Below the pieces are notes generated by a model. That model was not told where the DNA came from. It saw only the letters and a list, made by a program, of their open reading frames with translations, and made no database searches. The position numbers were made by a program, and so were the translations under genes. This document shows, one piece after another, positions 28,870-38,433 of a DNA stretch of 64,000 bases. The stretch comes from PNON01 sp963757065 (GTDB lineage: Bacteria; Chloroflexota; Anaerolineae; Anaerolineales; Anaerolineaceae): positions 399,636-463,635 of the forward strand of contig CAVWQC010000002.1 in the NCBI GenBank assembly GCA_963757065.1, read 5' to 3'. Each line of letters starts with the position of its first letter. The stretch's first letter is position 1.

Positions 28870-29799
28870 TCATGTCATATTCCGGTCCAAATAATCCTGC
28901 CAGAGAATGTCCATCTTCTCCTGAACTGTTAATTCATCTGGTGTTATGATTTCTACACCTTTCGCAGTTTTAGCTATTTCCCTGGTCCAAACGCTTCGGA
29001 ATAATGTATATCTGACAGCCATATTACTTTCCAATCCGCCGCCATACTTTTTCTCGGGGTCCCAACAATACCACATATTGGCGGTAATATCTGTGCCTAA
29101 CAGCGAGGCAAAGTATTCGTCGACAGCATTGGCTTTGAATTTATAAGTCCCACTTGAGTAGAGTGTAACGACTGGAATGTAATTCTTTACATCCAATTTA
29201 TCCCAAAATAAGTATGAGTTAACCAACCCGGTATTGGGTCTTTCTTTCAACTTCCAGGTCACGTTTCCCATCACAAAACTTGCACGCTTAATAAATTCTT
29301 TTAAGAGGTTTGCAGGTACAGATTCGTCTCCCCAGAAACCAATGTCCAAACCACAGGACTTTATTGCTTCCAAATATTGAATCGTACTCTTCACCGATCT
29401 TTTTTTATAGTTACCATTAATATGAACGATGACACCACCTAAAGAACTTCGATCGGAAAGCTTGGCGACACGCGACAAGAATATTTTGGCTTCCTTTGCG
29501 GGGTCAGAACCGACAAGATTGATAACCAGGAATACCTTTACTCCGGGGGATTTTGAAAACTTAAGGAGTTTATTGATGTTGAACCATTCCGGATTGCCCG
29601 TTTTTTTCATGGTTCCTGCATCGAGTGCATTTGCCTTAACCAATCCATTCATAAATTCCAGGGCGATCCAGTCACAGTTTAAGCATTTATCGTCCGGATT
29701 ATCCTGATCACCTTTAGCATATTTGGGTATTTCGATGATATCCCCTAAACGGGGGGACAATAATTTCCTGATATAAATTCCATTTTTTCCTGGAATCAT
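28870..29799 (-). CDS. Hypothetical protein, barrel-like fold
   Basis: I do not recognise this 309-residue protein. It has no signal peptide or membrane helix. Alternating hydrophobic strands followed by helices (WIALEFM, VKVFLVINLVG, LGGVIVHING, LDIGFWGDES, ASFVMGNVTWKL, YIPVVTLYSSG, ITANMWYCWDP) resemble a TIM barrel such as a glycosidase or deacetylase. An early Cys pair (CLNC) is visible. It stands alone between tRNA-Val and the Agl23-NHL gene, reading leftward toward the tRNA terminator. Catalytic residues cannot be assigned with confidence. Confidence 0.7.
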   Translation of the reverse strand: MIPGKNGIYIRKLLSPRLGDIIEIPKYAKGDQDNPDDKCLNCDWIALEFMNGLVKANALDAGTMKKTGNPEWFNINKLLKFSKSPGVKVFLVINLVGSDPAKEAKIFLSRVAKLSDRSSLGGVIVHINGNYKKRSVKSTIQYLEAIKSCGLDIGFWGDESVPANLLKEFIKRASFVMGNVTWKLKERPNTGLVNSYLFWDKLDVKNYIPVVTLYSSGTYKFKANAVDEYFASLLGTDITANMWYCWDPEKKYGGGLESNMAVRYTLFRSVWTREIAKTAKGVEIITPDELTVQEKMDILWQDYLDRNMT

Positions 29800-29960
29800 T
29801 TTTCTCCCTTATATAAATATTCAATTATTTATTTAATAGATAATGACCCTGATCAATAACACTCCAAACGAACGATGCGGGTTTTCTTTCCTTTATAGTT
29901 GCATTTTACTTACCAGCCAGGATGAATCTTATTACTTCCAAATCCGATAGGGTATTCGGG

Positions 29961-29994
29961 TAATAAAACAGGGCGGCTAATCAGCTGCCCTGTT
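29961..29994 (-). terminator. Terminator after the Agl23-NHL gene
   Basis: A 12-bp stem (AACAGGGCGGCT with AGCTGCCCTGTT, one wobble) and an AATC loop lie 23 bases beyond the stop at 30017. On the minus strand it is followed by TTTTATTA, giving a rho-independent signal for the leftward transcript. Confidence 0.85.
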
Positions 29995-30016
29995 TCGTTG
30001 CATATTTCCTAATTTA

Positions 30017-33000
30017 TTATTTCACAATAAAGTGAAGCAGGCGCATATTTGCTCCATCACTCACCCAGATATTACCCTGCGGATCGACAGCGACCCCGGA
30101 TGCCATTGCAAAACCATCCGTATCCAGGCTGTAATCTCCCCATGTTCGGATAATGGTTCCATCAGATCCAAATTCCAGGATCCTGTATCCTTCGGGATCA
30201 ACCACGAAGACATGCCCAATATTATCAACGGTCAGGAATGGCTTATTATCTAGCGACTGTCCATTCCAGGCGTTGACATCCCAGCTCAGGCTAACACCAT
30301 AATTAGTTCCAGTTACATCCGGAGTGAACACCTGGATGCGCTGGTTCCATGTATCAGCAACATAAATATTTCCGCTAGTATCGCCCCAAACACCAACTGG
30401 TTCATCGAACTGGCCGGACTCTAAACCATATGTTCCGAATTGTGTAATAAAAGCACCATTCGCATCAAACACAACGATGCGTTTATTTCCGGTATCTGCA
30501 ACAAAAACATGGTTATTCCCGTCAACATAAATTCCACGTGGACCCCAGAAGGCATCCGGTTCTTCAGCTTGTCCAAAGAAACCCCACATGGTGATGAAAT
30601 TCCCGTTAGTGTCAAACTTTTGGACACGATGATTCCATGTGTCGGTCACATAAACCGATCCATCCGGTCCGACAGCTACGCCCCAGGGTTCATTAAATGT
30701 TCCTCCGGCAGCTTCGCCCTTACTGGAGTCTGCAAAACTACCCCACATGCCAATGACACTGCCATCAGCTCTCAGGTGTTGGATACGGTTATTCCTGGAA
30801 TCAGCAACAAGCAGGCTACCATCGGGTGCGGTAGCCAGTCCCCTCGGCGCATCAAATAAACCGGGATCCTTTCCCGGACCACCAACGACGAGGTCGGGCA
30901 CCAATTCTACTTTGACCTTTTCATAAGGATCCACTTCTTCTACAGCAGCGACTGGAGCCAAACCCAAATCCCAGATCTGGGATGCTATATTCTTATTGAT
31001 ATATAACCGGATACGTTCGGCCGGCTCCCAGGTTTCAAGGGTCATTGTCGAACTGCCCGTTGCCTCTGCATACAGGGCGTAATCCCGGTTTAACCAGATA
31101 TCAAAAATACCAGCTCGAATCTTGGGGTCTGTGATTGCATTCCCAATGCGCGGCCAAGTCAGGTCGTAATAATCCTGATTTGGCCACCAGAGGCGAAGAT
31201 ATTCAAATTTATAAAATCCCTTGTTCAGGATCGGATCGACCTTGTCATAATTCGGGTTGCCAACCAGGACAATCGGAGCATCCCGGAGAGTCTTTGAAGG
31301 CTGCTCACCGAAGTAATCCAGGTTCGGGAAATCCCTGAAATACCACCAGTACGGATACAAGGAGTGGTTATCATAGGCTACCTTTAAATTCTTTCCGCCC
31401 GCAATGCGTTCAGAGATTTCTTCCACCTGGGCAAGAATATCTTTTGGTCCCCGGGCAGCGTGCGCATAAACCAGGTATTCCTTGGCGGTGTCATAGTTAA
31501 TATAATTCGCCCGATATGCGGCTCTGGCGGTCAATCCTATCAACCCGACCAGGACGATCGCCCCAAATAGCTTTCCATATTGGAATTCTTTCCATCGGGA
31601 AATGATATAGACTAACCCACCAACTGCACCAATGAAGAATAGTGCAGCGAATATAAAGGCGGTAGTTGCGGAGAGTTGATCAAGACCATTCCCGGAAAAA
31701 GGAGGTATAGGGCTCATAAAGGCGGTTAATAGCCTGGCTGATGCAACAACCAGCAGGATCAGTAAGGTAATTACCAGCCAGCCCCGTTTGGATAACAACT
31801 GAGACAAGTTGATCTTTTCCACCCACATGCCAAATGCATAACCAGCTAACAGGATCATCGGCATGGCAATATGCACAGTTAACCACGGCATGCGTTCTCC
31901 TGCATAAGAATACGCCAATAAAGCGGAAACCACCCAGAAGATAAGAAAGGTGAGGACGAATAATGGGGTCAAAGTCTTCTTTTCTGCCTGTGGGTCCACT
32001 TCTTGAGAATCCGTTATAATTTCGGATTTTCCTGCCGGTTTTTTTACCCATAAGCGGATGGCATAAAAAATACCCAACAAACTACCTACGGCTGGTAAGA
32101 ATTCATACATGGGGATCTGGATCAACGCATAATAATACATGGGCTGACTTCCCCGTTCAACTGACTGCTGGGCAAGCCAGTAACCCAGGGAGCCAATTAT
32201 GCCGGTAAAGAATCCCTGCCCATTCGTGAAAATAGTTGTATAAAGGAAGATATAGATCCCATAAAAAATGACAGCTGATTTCAACCAGGTGGATGATCTC
32301 CACCAGATGCCGATCGCTGCTGATATTCCAATGAATACAGCCAGGAAAATTCCAGTTCTGATCAATGCCGGTGTACTATAGTCCAGAGGGTCCAAACCGA
32401 ATAGTTTAATTGGAAGTGCGGTTAATTGAGGTAAAACAAAAGTCCCGATCAGGATCAGCAGATCAAAACTTTTTTCATTACGAATATCACTAAATCTTAA
32501 TCCACGGATTAAGAAAAAAACTGCAATCAGGAAAACAGCGCCGGCTAGGCACAAAAGGATTATTGGCAGAGTAGAGAATAGAAATGGTCTGGGAATTGGG
32601 ATGGTTACAGCTGGATCAACCGGGGTTTGAAGCGTCTCGCCAATTATGGATATAACTGCAGTCAAAAGAATTAATACGGCACTGATGATCAAAGCCAGTA
32701 AGTAAAAATCCTTTTTACCTTTATCCATCCAATCTTTATCATATTGACGTTTTAAGAAAAGGAGGAGCAGGAAAAGTAAGATCTGGGCAGAATAAATGAA
32801 AGCTGTCTCTTTGGTGGCAAATTGCAGGGAAAATATTCCCGCAAGTAACAAAAGAAATTTATCCTTGCCCTCTTCCAGGTAACGTAAAACAGCATAGATC
32901 GTGATCACTCCCCAGAGAGCAACAAACGCCTCATTGCGAGTATAGCGTCCATAAAACAGCAAATAGGGAGAGATCAACATGAAGAGCCCGGACATCAAGG

Positions 33001-33385
33001 CTCCAACCCGCCCAAAATAGCGTCTGTATTTCCACATCATCATGACAGTGGCAATTGAAAATAAAGCTGCCGGCAGGCGTGATGTAAAATCATTATCACC
33101 CAGCAATAGGTAGCTTAAAGCCACCAGGTGAAATTGCATGGGACCATGCGTAACTGGATCATGCCGGTACCCTTGGCCGGTATAAAGTTCCCAGGATGGC
33201 CGCACATGATTCACCTCGTCGTGACTCATGACCCGCGCATCGAGGATGTAGAACCGGCTGACGATTGCCAGAATGATGATGATGGCAAAGATCACCTTTT
33301 CGATGTTAATATTCGTCAAAAATGGTGGAAGTCTGCGATCCAACCAACTGGAATTACTTTCCTGAGAAGCATTTGAAGTTGTCAT
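30017..33385 (-). CDS. Agl23-type (TIGR03663) membrane glycosyltransferase fused to NHL repeats
   Basis: This 1122-residue protein joins two modules. Residues 1-700 have about a dozen membrane helices and the GT39/GT83-like N-terminus: the DEVNHVRPSW loop with the D-E pair expected to bind the lipid-phosphate sugar donor, then THGPMQFHLVALSYLL, YGRYTRNEAFVALW and FATKETAFIYSAQ. This matches the flippase-associated protein Agl23. Residues about 850-1120 hold NHL-type propeller repeats (for example PRGLATAPDGSLLVADSRNN, GVAVGPDGSVYVTDTWNHR), which would sit outside the membrane. A sugar transfer role in surface glycan or glycoprotein assembly is inferred. The leftward terminator follows closely. 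Confidence 0.85.
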   Translation of the reverse strand: MTTSNASQESNSSWLDRRLPPFLTNINIEKVIFAIIIILAIVSRFYILDARVMSHDEVNHVRPSWELYTGQGYRHDPVTHGPMQFHLVALSYLLLGDNDFTSRLPAALFSIATVMMMWKYRRYFGRVGALMSGLFMLISPYLLFYGRYTRNEAFVALWGVITIYAVLRYLEEGKDKFLLLLAGIFSLQFATKETAFIYSAQILLFLLLLFLKRQYDKDWMDKGKKDFYLLALIISAVLILLTAVISIIGETLQTPVDPAVTIPIPRPFLFSTLPIILLCLAGAVFLIAVFFLIRGLRFSDIRNEKSFDLLILIGTFVLPQLTALPIKLFGLDPLDYSTPALIRTGIFLAVFIGISAAIGIWWRSSTWLKSAVIFYGIYIFLYTTIFTNGQGFFTGIIGSLGYWLAQQSVERGSQPMYYYALIQIPMYEFLPAVGSLLGIFYAIRLWVKKPAGKSEIITDSQEVDPQAEKKTLTPLFVLTFLIFWVVSALLAYSYAGERMPWLTVHIAMPMILLAGYAFGMWVEKINLSQLLSKRGWLVITLLILLVVASARLLTAFMSPIPPFSGNGLDQLSATTAFIFAALFFIGAVGGLVYIISRWKEFQYGKLFGAIVLVGLIGLTARAAYRANYINYDTAKEYLVYAHAARGPKDILAQVEEISERIAGGKNLKVAYDNHSLYPYWWYFRDFPNLDYFGEQPSKTLRDAPIVLVGNPNYDKVDPILNKGFYKFEYLRLWWPNQDYYDLTWPRIGNAITDPKIRAGIFDIWLNRDYALYAEATGSSTMTLETWEPAERIRLYINKNIASQIWDLGLAPVAAVEEVDPYEKVKVELVPDLVVGGPGKDPGLFDAPRGLATAPDGSLLVADSRNNRIQHLRADGSVIGMWGSFADSSKGEAAGGTFNEPWGVAVGPDGSVYVTDTWNHRVQKFDTNGNFITMWGFFGQAEEPDAFWGPRGIYVDGNNHVFVADTGNKRIVVFDANGAFITQFGTYGLESGQFDEPVGVWGDTSGNIYVADTWNQRIQVFTPDVTGTNYGVSLSWDVNAWNGQSLDNKPFLTVDNIGHVFVVDPEGYRILEFGSDGTIIRTWGDYSLDTDGFAMASGVAVDPQGNIWVSDGANMRLLHFIVK

Positions 33386-33625
33386 ATTTTTTCTTCTTTG
33401 ACCAGAATGAATTTCATACGTTCCATTTTAACCCACTCATCACTTTGGCGCAAAGGAGTAGCTCAAATTGGATATTTTCACCATCAAGTGCCGTCTTACT
33501 TTTCTTACAGAAATATTTCAAACAACAGTAAAAATAATATTATCCGTAACCAATGTGTAAATTTGAGAGATTGCACAGTTGGATATAAAGTGGTCATCAT
33601 CAAAAAATGCGAAGCTGCGTAACGA

Positions 33626-34216
33626 TTAGGGCTGATGTGGGTTTCTTGTTGGTTTGGGTTTATCGGTCGGTATCGGTTTATCAGTCGGATTTGGTGGAAG
33701 GGGAGTAGTCACCCGTGTTGGTATCACTGATGTATTCGTAATTATTGGCTGAGATGTGGAAGTCGTCACTGGATAGGTGGCCGTTGGTGAAGGAAGAGGA
33801 TTCACGGTTCCCGTCGATAATGAAATTGGAGTGTTTGTCGCAGGCAAACTGCGGTCTGGTGTCATCGTTGGCACTGGTGTCAAGAGTAGTGCCTGTAAAG
33901 TACCCATTCGATCTTGTGCGCTGCCCGTTGCTGGAAATTCAGTTATGATCTGGTTGAGGATGGCTTGATTAATTGGAGGGATAACAATGCTATGAATATC
34001 CTTGCTATAATCTGCAACAGACCCTGCACGAATAGAAATAGGAAGAGTGTCAAATTTATTGGCTTTAGGGATAAAAATGTCCAAGTTTATTAGCTGCGAG
34101 AAAAATAATAAGGATGTAAGAATAAGAAGAAAGATAGGAATATAAATATACAGGGGCGAAGTTTCTTCACCTTTTTGGTTGCTATTAATCTTTGCAATGC
34201 TATCTTTCAATGGCAT
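33626..34216 (-). CDS. Membrane-anchored protein with Pro/Thr-rich tail
   Basis: The 196-residue protein has one membrane helix near residues 22-42 (LYIYIPIFLLILTSLLFF), a short middle part, and a tail from about residue 110 dominated by Pro, Thr and Ser (TPVPTMTPDRSLPATNTP, PTDKPIPTDKPKPTRNP). Such tails are usual in wall-spanning or O-glycosylated surface stalks. I know no named family. It lies 10 bases from the HD-GYP gene on the same strand, so the two probably form an operon. The nearby Agl23-like glycosyltransferase makes glycosylation of the tail an attractive but untested idea. Confidence 0.7.
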   Translation of the reverse strand: MPLKDSIAKINSNQKGEETSPLYIYIPIFLLILTSLLFFSQLINLDIFIPKANKFDTLPISIRAGSVADYSKDIHSIVIPPINQAILNQIITEFPATGSAQDRMGTLQALLLTPVPTMTPDRSLPATNTPISLSTGTVNPLPSPTATYPVTTSTSQPIITNTSVIPTRVTTPLPPNPTDKPIPTDKPKPTRNPHQP

Positions 34217-34226
34217 TATTACCCTA

Positions 34227-35966
34227 TCAATCCGAACTTAATACATGGATGAAAGCTTTTACCACTTCAGGATCAAAGTGACTTCCGCTTTGTTCATCAA
34301 GATATTCGATGGTTTCCTCGATTGGGATAGCACTCCGGTAAACACGATCATTTGACATCGCATCGAAAACGTCAACAATCGCAAATATTCTGGCAGAGAT
34401 AGGGATTTCCTCTCCTACCAAACCATCGGGATAACCTGTCCCATCCCATTTCTCATGATGATATAACGGGATTTCGAGTGCAGGTCCCAAAAAGTCAATT
34501 TTTTTCAATAAATCATAGCCATCCTTTGCATGATTCTTAATAATTTCCCACTCCTTTTCATCCAAAGGGCCAATCTTATGTAAAATGGCATCAGGTGTAC
34601 CCATTTTACCGATATCATGAAGCAATGCCCCCCGGCGAATATTCACAAGTGCTTCATCATTAATACCCATCGCTTGAGCTAATTTCACTGTAAGCGATGT
34701 GACTCGTTTAGAATGACCCACCGTTTCTTCATCCCGTAACTCCAATGCATTCGCCCATCCTTCCAGAGTTTCGTCATACGATTGAATAAGTTTGTTCTGT
34801 GAATGATTAAGGCTTGCGACCATTTTGTTGAAAGATACTGTCAAGTCTGCGACCTCATCATCGGATTGTGGGAGAACCATTATGTTCACGTCACCTTCGG
34901 CTACTTTTTTTGAGGCTTGAACCAACCGAAGCAAAGGACGGGTGATCGTATTTGCCAGGTTGATTCCTAAAAGGATGATTATCAGGAGTGCAGATGCAAC
35001 CAGCAAGAAAATACGCCAGCGTGAATCAGTAGAAGTTACCACTAAAGCACTTTTACTTAATGCCACTCCTAAAACACCAATTTGATTTTCACCTCGTACC
35101 TCCCAGGAACCGAGGATCTCGGCAAATGGAATATTCACAACATTAAAATCGCGCTGATTCGAAAGGTCGCGTTTTGTGCTGCTGACATCTTTAAGGGATA
35201 TGGTCTGTAAAGCAATTTCAGGAGTCAAATCATGGGAAAACGGAAGAGTGCTATAGATCACCTTACCTGATTGATCGTAAAAACTGATCTGCGCGAATGT
35301 CTTGGTATGCAAATCTTCCGCCATCGATACCAGAGACTTGCCGACCAAAATTACACCAACCAGATCGTTTTGAATGCCATATACAGGTTTTGATATATAT
35401 AAAATTAATCCATCTTCTGTTTCTACGAAATCGGCAAATTTATCGCCCCGGAGGTCGCTCTTTCGTTGTAGAATGTTTTGGACAATTTCCAGGTTGGAAA
35501 ACAACGATTGTCCACCTGTTGAAATATCATATTCTTCAGGATTCCCATCCTGCCGATGATGGACGGATAGAAGATGGTTGCCCTGAAGGTCCAAGAATTC
35601 CACTGCATCAAGTCGGGCATTAGCGATGATGCCAATTGTGAGAGATTTCAATTTATCGGGATATTTCGAAACAATAGCGGAAGGTACACCTTCGACGTTT
35701 GCCAACAATCGCTGAATTTCCAATAGCTGTGTCTCATAACCAACAATCAATTCAGATGAAATTTTCCCCGCCTCGAATAATTGTTTGTTGAAACGTTCTT
35801 CTACATTTTCCGTTATAAATTGAGTAATCACATAAGCAGATACCACCGCAAGTATAAGAGAGAGAATTAAATACGGAATTGTTATCTTCATCCGTATTGG
35901 AAAACGCATACGGACAACTTTTTTGTGTTCTGGTGAAGTATCTTTCTGATCAGCTATAATTTTCAT
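34227..35966 (-). CDS. Sensor with extracellular domain, HAMP and HD-GYP phosphodiesterase domain
   Basis: The order is: membrane helix (about 30-50), an extracytoplasmic sensor domain of about 240 residues of Cache-like type, a second helix (LVASALLIIILLGINL), HAMP (ITRPLLRLVQASKKVAEGDV), and a C-terminal HD-GYP domain. The HD-GYP signatures are VGHSKRVTSL, LLHDIGKMGTPDAIL and HHEKWDGTGYPDGL with a following IPISARIFAIVDVFDAM. Enzymes of this type hydrolyse cyclic di-GMP, here presumably in response to an external signal. All metal and GYP residues are present. The ligand is unknown. Confidence 0.92.
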   Translation of the reverse strand: MKIIADQKDTSPEHKKVVRMRFPIRMKITIPYLILSLILAVVSAYVITQFITENVEERFNKQLFEAGKISSELIVGYETQLLEIQRLLANVEGVPSAIVSKYPDKLKSLTIGIIANARLDAVEFLDLQGNHLLSVHHRQDGNPEEYDISTGGQSLFSNLEIVQNILQRKSDLRGDKFADFVETEDGLILYISKPVYGIQNDLVGVILVGKSLVSMAEDLHTKTFAQISFYDQSGKVIYSTLPFSHDLTPEIALQTISLKDVSSTKRDLSNQRDFNVVNIPFAEILGSWEVRGENQIGVLGVALSKSALVVTSTDSRWRIFLLVASALLIIILLGINLANTITRPLLRLVQASKKVAEGDVNIMVLPQSDDEVADLTVSFNKMVASLNHSQNKLIQSYDETLEGWANALELRDEETVGHSKRVTSLTVKLAQAMGINDEALVNIRRGALLHDIGKMGTPDAILHKIGPLDEKEWEIIKNHAKDGYDLLKKIDFLGPALEIPLYHHEKWDGTGYPDGLVGEEIPISARIFAIVDVFDAMSNDRVYRSAIPIEETIEYLDEQSGSHFDPEVVKAFIHVLSSD

Positions 35967-36317
35967 TACTTTTGTTGTATATGCTTTTCTTAATTACATT
36001 TTAAGGAGTATTCCATTGAGACCGGTTAATAGTTTTAAATTCGGATAAATTTGCCTTTACTTGAGTTAAAGAACCAAGTGGATAACTGATTTTATTATAT
36101 ACCGGGAAGAGATGGAGGTCATTGATTTATAAAGGGTGTAATCAGACTGACTAATACTCATAATATGTTTGGTCAATATTGATTTTTATTCGCCCAACAT
36201 TCATTTTGGTAAATTGGCTGCCCGAGAAATCCTATTGTCCCATACCATACTTATATTTTAAAAGTAACTTTTATACCTCATCTTCGTATATACTAATGGG
36301 TGAAAAAGGAGACTCAC
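35967..36317. other. AT-rich divergent intergenic region
   Basis: This 351-base gap separates the leftward HD-GYP operon from the rightward DUF6159 gene, so it should hold two promoters. I see a TATACT at 36289-36294 without a good -35 match, and a small AT-rich palindrome AAAAGTAACTTTT at 36260-36272. I find no ORF, RNA gene or longer repeat. Confidence 0.5.
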
Positions 36318-37157
36318 ATGTTCGAAAAATTTTCAAACAGCTGGAAGTTGTTTAAGGCAGCAGCATCAGTTCTGGCTGCAGACAGGGAATTAATCATTTT
36401 TCCAATTATCTCTGCCATTGGAGTGATCATTATCAGCCTGACATTCGCTGTACCCATGTTCCTATCTAATTTTTTTGATACATTGTTTTCGGATAAGTTC
36501 GGAATACTTGGATATGTTGTTCTTTTCCTGTTCTACATTGTACAGTATACGGTAGTATTTTATGCCAACACAGCGTTGGTCGGAGCAGCCATGATCCGTT
36601 TAAATGGTGGTGACCCGACAGTAAAGGATGGCTTTAGAATTGCCAACAGCCGGTTCGGTGCGATCATTGGATATGCATTGATCTCGGCAACCGTAGGCAT
36701 GATCCTAAAAGCTCTTCAAAGGCAAAAAGGTCTGGTACGCATCGTTACCTCAATCCTTGGCATGGCCTGGACCCTGGCAACCTACCTTGTTGTACCGGTT
36801 CTCGCAGTAGAAGGAATCGGTCCTATTGCAGCCATAAAACAGAGTGTCAGCTTACTTCGAAAGACCTGGGGCGAACAGATCATAGGTAATTTCGGCTTAG
36901 GTTTCGTATTTGGAATTGCCAATTTGCTGGTTATTATCGCTGCAATCCCGATCATTATCCTGGCAATCAACTCCCAATCGATCGTCCTGATCGCATCTGC
37001 AGTAGTGATCTTTTTCATCATCTTAGCCATTCTTGGACTGATAAATAGCAGCCTGAATGGAATCTATACGGCAGCAGTTTACCAGTTTGCTTCAACCGGA
37101 AAAAGCAGTGATTTCTTTGAAGACAACATGGTAATAAACGCTTTCTCGCAGAAATAA
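36318..37157 (+). CDS. DUF6159 family integral membrane protein
   Basis: The 279-residue protein starts MFEKFSNSWKLFKAAASVL and has about six membrane helices, including FPIISAIGVIIISLTFAVPMF and ANLLVIIAAIPIIILAI. FANTALVGAAM-like (YANTALVGAAMIRLNGGDPT) and TYLVVPVLAVEGIGPIAAI motifs match a membrane family labelled DUF6159, of unknown function. The ATG at 36318 has AAAGGAGA 6 bases upstream; an in-frame GTG at 36300 is less likely. A strong terminator follows. Confidence 0.82.
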   Translation: MFEKFSNSWKLFKAAASVLAADRELIIFPIISAIGVIIISLTFAVPMFLSNFFDTLFSDKFGILGYVVLFLFYIVQYTVVFYANTALVGAAMIRLNGGDPTVKDGFRIANSRFGAIIGYALISATVGMILKALQRQKGLVRIVTSILGMAWTLATYLVVPVLAVEGIGPIAAIKQSVSLLRKTWGEQIIGNFGLGFVFGIANLLVIIAAIPIIILAINSQSIVLIASAVVIFFIILAILGLINSSLNGIYTAAVYQFASTGKSSDFFEDNMVINAFSQK

Positions 37158-37173
37158 TTAGCCCTTTTTCGTT

Positions 37174-37217
37174 AAGACCTTCATCCTTTGACAAGGATGG
37201 AGGTCTTTATTGTTTTT
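37174..37217 (+). terminator. Terminator after the DUF6159 gene
   Basis: A 15-bp stem (AAGACCTTCATCCTT with AAGGATGGAGGTCTT, one wobble) and a TGAC loop are followed by TATTGTTTTT. It isolates the DUF6159 gene from the VOC gene downstream. Confidence 0.9.
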
Positions 37218-37268
37218 GAGGCCATATCTCCTTATACTATTTCTATAAGCGGAGACTAGGAGGAGAGA

Positions 37269-37631
37269 GTGGGAAGAGTCACTCATTTTGAAATAAACGC
37301 AGAAGATCCAGAACGGGCAGTAAAATTTTACCGGGATGCACTTGGATGGACGATTGAAAAATGGGGTGGTCCGATCGAGTACTGGCTGGTCATGACAGGT
37401 GATGAAAAAACTCCCGGGATCGATGGTGCCATCATGCGAGGTGAGAAACGGGGAATGGGCACATACAATACCATCGAGGTTGATTCAGTTCAGGATTCAT
37501 TGGCAGCGGTTATTAAGGCAGGTGGTAAAAAGCTCAGTGAAATCGACACCATACCCGGAGTTGGATTATTCTGTTATTGTGAAGATACCGAAGGTAATAA
37601 ATTTGGATTAATGCACACGGAGCCAAAGTGA
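37269..37631 (+). CDS. VOC family (glyoxalase-like) protein
   Basis: The 120-residue protein begins at GTG 37269, preceded by an AGGAGGAG site. It is a single VOC module: THFEINAEDPERAVKFYRDALGW at the start, then VEVDSVQDSLAAVIKAGGK-like (IEVDSVQDSLAAVIKAGGKK) and a C-terminal DTEGNKFGLMH. His6, Glu8-region and His residues could bind a metal, but the enzyme activity is not predictable. The ankyrin gene follows after 4 bases. Confidence 0.88.
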   Translation: MGRVTHFEINAEDPERAVKFYRDALGWTIEKWGGPIEYWLVMTGDEKTPGIDGAIMRGEKRGMGTYNTIEVDSVQDSLAAVIKAGGKKLSEIDTIPGVGLFCYCEDTEGNKFGLMHTEPK

Positions 37632-37635
37632 CCTT

Positions 37636-38280
37636 ATGGTTGACCTATTGGATGCTATTCAAAAAGGTGATATCCATCAACTAGAATCATTATTAATAAA
37701 AGACCCGGAAATTATAAATTCGGTTGACAAGAATGGCCTTGGGGTTGTTTCTACTGCGATTTACAATAATGAACCGGAGATCGCCCGGATGTTGATTCGT
37801 AAAGGTGCCCCGGTCACATTCCATGAACATTGTGCACTGGGGAATTTGTTGGAAGTCAAGAATATCTTAACCAAACAACCTGAATTGATCGATCAATTTT
37901 CTTCGGATGGTTTCCAGGCGCTTGGTTTGGCAGCATTCTTTGGCCAGAGTGAAGTTGTCGAATATCTCATCAAGGAAGGCGCAGAGGTGAATACCCCTTC
38001 CAAAAATCCGATGGCAGTCCGACCTCTACACTCTTCAGTCGCTGCACAACATATGCGCATCAGTGAATTACTGCTCGAATCTGGAGCAGAGGTCAATTGT
38101 TATCAAAAGGATGGTTATACTCCCCTGCACGAAGCTGCCGGGAATGGCCAGTTGGAAATGGTGCAACTGCTTTTATGTTTTGGTGCAAAGAAAGATGTCC
38201 ACCTGACAGATGGGCGAACACCACTGGATCTGGCTCATGAAAAAGGTTTTGGCGAGGTATCAACTTTACTGGAAAAGTAA
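37636..38280 (+). CDS. Ankyrin repeat protein
   Basis: The 214-residue protein has about six ankyrin repeats. Recognisable consensus pieces are LGVVSTAIYNNEPEIARMLIRKGA, GFQALGLAAFFGQSEVVEYL, and GYTPLHEAAGNGQLEMVQLL. There is no signal peptide or catalytic domain. It is likely a cytoplasmic binding protein and is co-transcribed with the VOC gene (4-base gap). The partner is unknown. Confidence 0.9.
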   Translation: MVDLLDAIQKGDIHQLESLLIKDPEIINSVDKNGLGVVSTAIYNNEPEIARMLIRKGAPVTFHEHCALGNLLEVKNILTKQPELIDQFSSDGFQALGLAAFFGQSEVVEYLIKEGAEVNTPSKNPMAVRPLHSSVAAQHMRISELLLESGAEVNCYQKDGYTPLHEAAGNGQLEMVQLLLCFGAKKDVHLTDGRTPLDLAHEKGFGEVSTLLEK

Positions 38281-38433
38281 AATTGTTACTAACTTAGAAG
38301 CTGTTAAATAGTCGACTTCCGTAGGTTGTGCACCTTCAACCCTCCATTCGACTTTTGAAATTAACTATTTCGGTTTTCAACTCATCCGCATTTCTTATTT
38401 GACATTTCGCAACTCTCCATCTACACTAACACC

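Noticed and set aside
35967..36317. Possible hidden gene or RNA in the divergent gap
   Set aside because: No open frame, cloverleaf or stable structure is visible; it looks like promoter DNA.
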